A stretch of 6,892 bases of DNA from Acidobacteriaceae bacterium (lineage in GTDB: Bacteria > Acidobacteriota > Terriglobia > Terriglobales > Acidobacteriaceae): NCBI GenBank assembly GCA_003139975.1, contig PLHN01000197.1, positions 8,822 through 15,713 of the forward strand, written 5' to 3'. The notes below the pieces were generated by a model. That model was given only the letters and a program-made list of their open reading frames with translations, was not told where the DNA came from and did no database searches. This document shows, in pieces, positions 6,257-6,892 of this stretch. The position numbers were made by a program, and so were the translations under genes. The number at the start of each line of letters is the position of its first letter. Position 1 is the first letter of the stretch.

Positions 6257-6628
6257 CTACAGCCCCCGCGCCAGCGCCGCGCCCGCGAGCACTCCGGCCA
6301 GGCACAGGGCATTGCTCGACAAAATGTTAAGGCCCATCAGCATCCACTGGCCCTGCTCCATGAGGGCGAAACTCTCAAACGCGTAGCTTGAGAACGTCGT
6401 GTAAGAACCGCAGAAGCCGACTGCCACCAGCAGGCGCCAGCGCGGATCGAGCAGCACGCGCTCGCTCGCATAGACGAGAAAGAATCCGAGCATGAGGCTG
6501 CCTGTGACGTTGATGAGCAACGTGCCGTAGGGAAAGACCGTGGAGAAGTGGCGGCCGATGTAGGTGCCGAGAAAATAGCGGGCGCTGGCGCCGACCACTG
6601 CGCCCAGGGCGATCCAGAGATAGTTCAC
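6257..6628 (-). CDS. crcB: Fluoride-specific ion channel CrcB/Fluc
   Basis: The product is 123 residues, the normal Fluc size, with four hydrophobic helices (about 3-22, 33-55, 64-90, 98-121). It forms dual-topology dimers in the inner membrane that let fluoride leave the cell. Family motifs are present: GAVVGASARYFLG (9-21, with the conserved Arg R17), YGTLLINVTGS (34-44, with pore Asn N40) and GFCGSYTTFSSYAFE (71-85). In the last motif the second residue of the Phe box (F79, then position 82) is Tyr rather than Phe, and the usual GG is GS. The start is GTG 6628, supported by AGGAGGA 9 bases upstream and by the family N-terminus. The frame stays open upstream, but that stretch is the riboswitch leader and is not protein-like. 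The riboswitch just upstream independently confirms the assignment. Confidence 0.95.
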   Translation of the reverse strand: MNYLWIALGAVVGASARYFLGTYIGRHFSTVFPYGTLLINVTGSLMLGFFLVYASERVLLDPRWRLLVAVGFCGSYTTFSSYAFESFALMEQGQWMLMGLNILSSNALCLAGVLAGAALARGL

Positions 6629-6637
6629 GCGACGGAG

Positions 6638-6644
6638 TCCTCCT
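6638..6644 (-). promoter_or_regulatory. Shine-Dalgarno of crcB, probable target of the riboswitch
   Basis: AGGAGGA lies 9 bases before the GTG start and fixes it. The aptamer's CTCCT (6668-6672) is exactly complementary to AGGAG here, so the unbound aptamer strand could mask this site. The sequence GGAGGACTCC is also itself a small dyad. Confidence 0.75.
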
Positions 6645-6663
6645 GCTGAGTTTAACAACAGCT

Positions 6664-6714
6664 CGGTAGGAGTTATCAGCCCGGAGGGCGGTTCACGGCG
6701 AACTCCATCGCCTG
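6664..6714 (-). ncRNA. Fluoride riboswitch (crcB motif) aptamer
   Basis: Read on the minus strand, the segment starts GGCGATGGAGTTCGCC and ends GCTGATAACTCCTACCG, matching the fluoride riboswitch consensus (GGCGAUG..., CUGAU..CUCCUAC). The pairings check out: GGAGTT (6706-6701) with AACTCC (6674-6669); GCCC (6689-6686) with GGGC (6682-6679) around a 3-base loop; and GGCG (6712-6709) with CGCC (6700-6697) as the long-range/pseudoknot element. It ends 36 bases before the crcB start. No intrinsic terminator with a U-run follows, so translational control is more likely: with fluoride the AACTCC strand is held in the aptamer and the Shine-Dalgarno is freed (inference). Confidence 0.93.
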
Positions 6715-6715
6715 C

Positions 6716-6728
6716 GGTTAGTGTAACC
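6716..6728 (-). promoter_or_regulatory. Candidate -10 region of the crcB transcript within a small dyad
   Basis: The minus strand contains TACACT (6725-6720), a 4 of 6 match to TATAAT, placed so that transcription would begin about at the 5' edge of the riboswitch. It lies inside the perfect inverted repeat GGTTA-CAC-TAACC. No good -35 is seen, so this is only a positional candidate. Confidence 0.3.
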
Positions 6729-6863
6729 GAGAAGGCGGCTGAACTGTGGCGGCGAACGAGCGGTCGAATCCATGTCGGCCCCATTGTTCCGGTTGCGCCC
6801 CCATACCCCTTGTGATACCTTAAATAATTGTCCCGGATGTTCAGGAAGGGATTAGGAAGTATT
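6729..6863. other. Non-coding stretch upstream of crcB
   Basis: A minus-strand reading frame is open over most of this segment (to ATG 6784), but its translation is Ser/Arg/Thr-rich with no family resemblance and it runs into the riboswitch. I treat it as a probable divergent promoter region. An AT-rich patch around 6818-6830 (ttaaataattg) is the only promoter-like composition. Confidence 0.35.
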
Positions 6864-6892
6864 GTGCCTGAAAGGACTTGCTTCCACCTGCT
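6864..6892 (+). CDS. Possible start of a divergent gene (only 9 full codons in the window)
   Basis: GTG 6864 opens a frame VPERTCFHL that runs off the right edge without a stop. AGGAAG (6854-6859) sits 4 bases upstream as a Shine-Dalgarno, and the AT-rich patch near 6821-6830 could hold a promoter. The coding part is too short to identify; it may be a chance frame. Confidence 0.25.

Noticed and set aside
6208..6312. N-terminal extension of the DUF190 gene to ATG 6312 or 6255
   Set aside because: The longest form overlaps the crcB end with Arg/Cys-rich residues unlike the family; ATG 6207 has the better Shine-Dalgarno and gives the usual length. ATG 6255 remains possible.
6629..6784. N-terminal extension of crcB to ATG 6784
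   Set aside because: The extension would translate the fluoride riboswitch; the family N-terminus and AGGAGGA place the start at GTG 6628.

Overview
This is a gene-dense, GC-rich bacterial window. Every gene that can be followed over a useful length lies on the minus strand. The style fits Acidobacteriota, probably the Terriglobia/Koribacter side. The best hint is the N-terminus of the 485-residue protein, a PilZ-like domain of a type I associate with that phylum (VNAHG turn, ENFWG...PEDW segment). The lineage is an inference from memory, not from a search.

In the direction of transcription (right to left), the first unit is a fluoride-resistance cassette. It has a well-formed fluoride (crcB-type) riboswitch at 6664-6714, a crcB/Fluc fluoride channel gene starting at GTG 6628, and a DUF190 (PII-like) gene. 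A possible divergent plus-strand gene begins at the extreme right edge.

After a 76-base gap comes the most unusual part, three overlapping genes (5813 to 2826). They encode a 610-residue bacterial dynamin-like GTPase, a 248-residue minimal P-loop ATPase of AAA/STAND style, and a small, mostly helical protein of about 139 residues that I do not recognise. The GTPase and ATPase genes share a GTGA stop/start overlap. The ATPase and small genes overlap by 8 or 17 bases. Such tight coupling argues for one functional unit. Sampled GC is lower here than in the flanks (about 49% in the GTPase middle against about 63% in the aminotransferase, by hand count), which hints at horizontal acquisition. This is the best candidate in the window for an undescribed system, perhaps membrane remodelling, stress response or anti-phage defence, but its function cannot be read from the sequence.

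A 228-base gap with a 13-bp tandem repeat separates this operon from a gene for a PilZ-like domain fused to a long coiled coil. That gene is followed after 54 bases by a nearly complete class V (PLP-dependent) aminotransferase gene that runs off the left edge. No tRNA, rRNA, CRISPR array, transposase or insertion sequence was seen.
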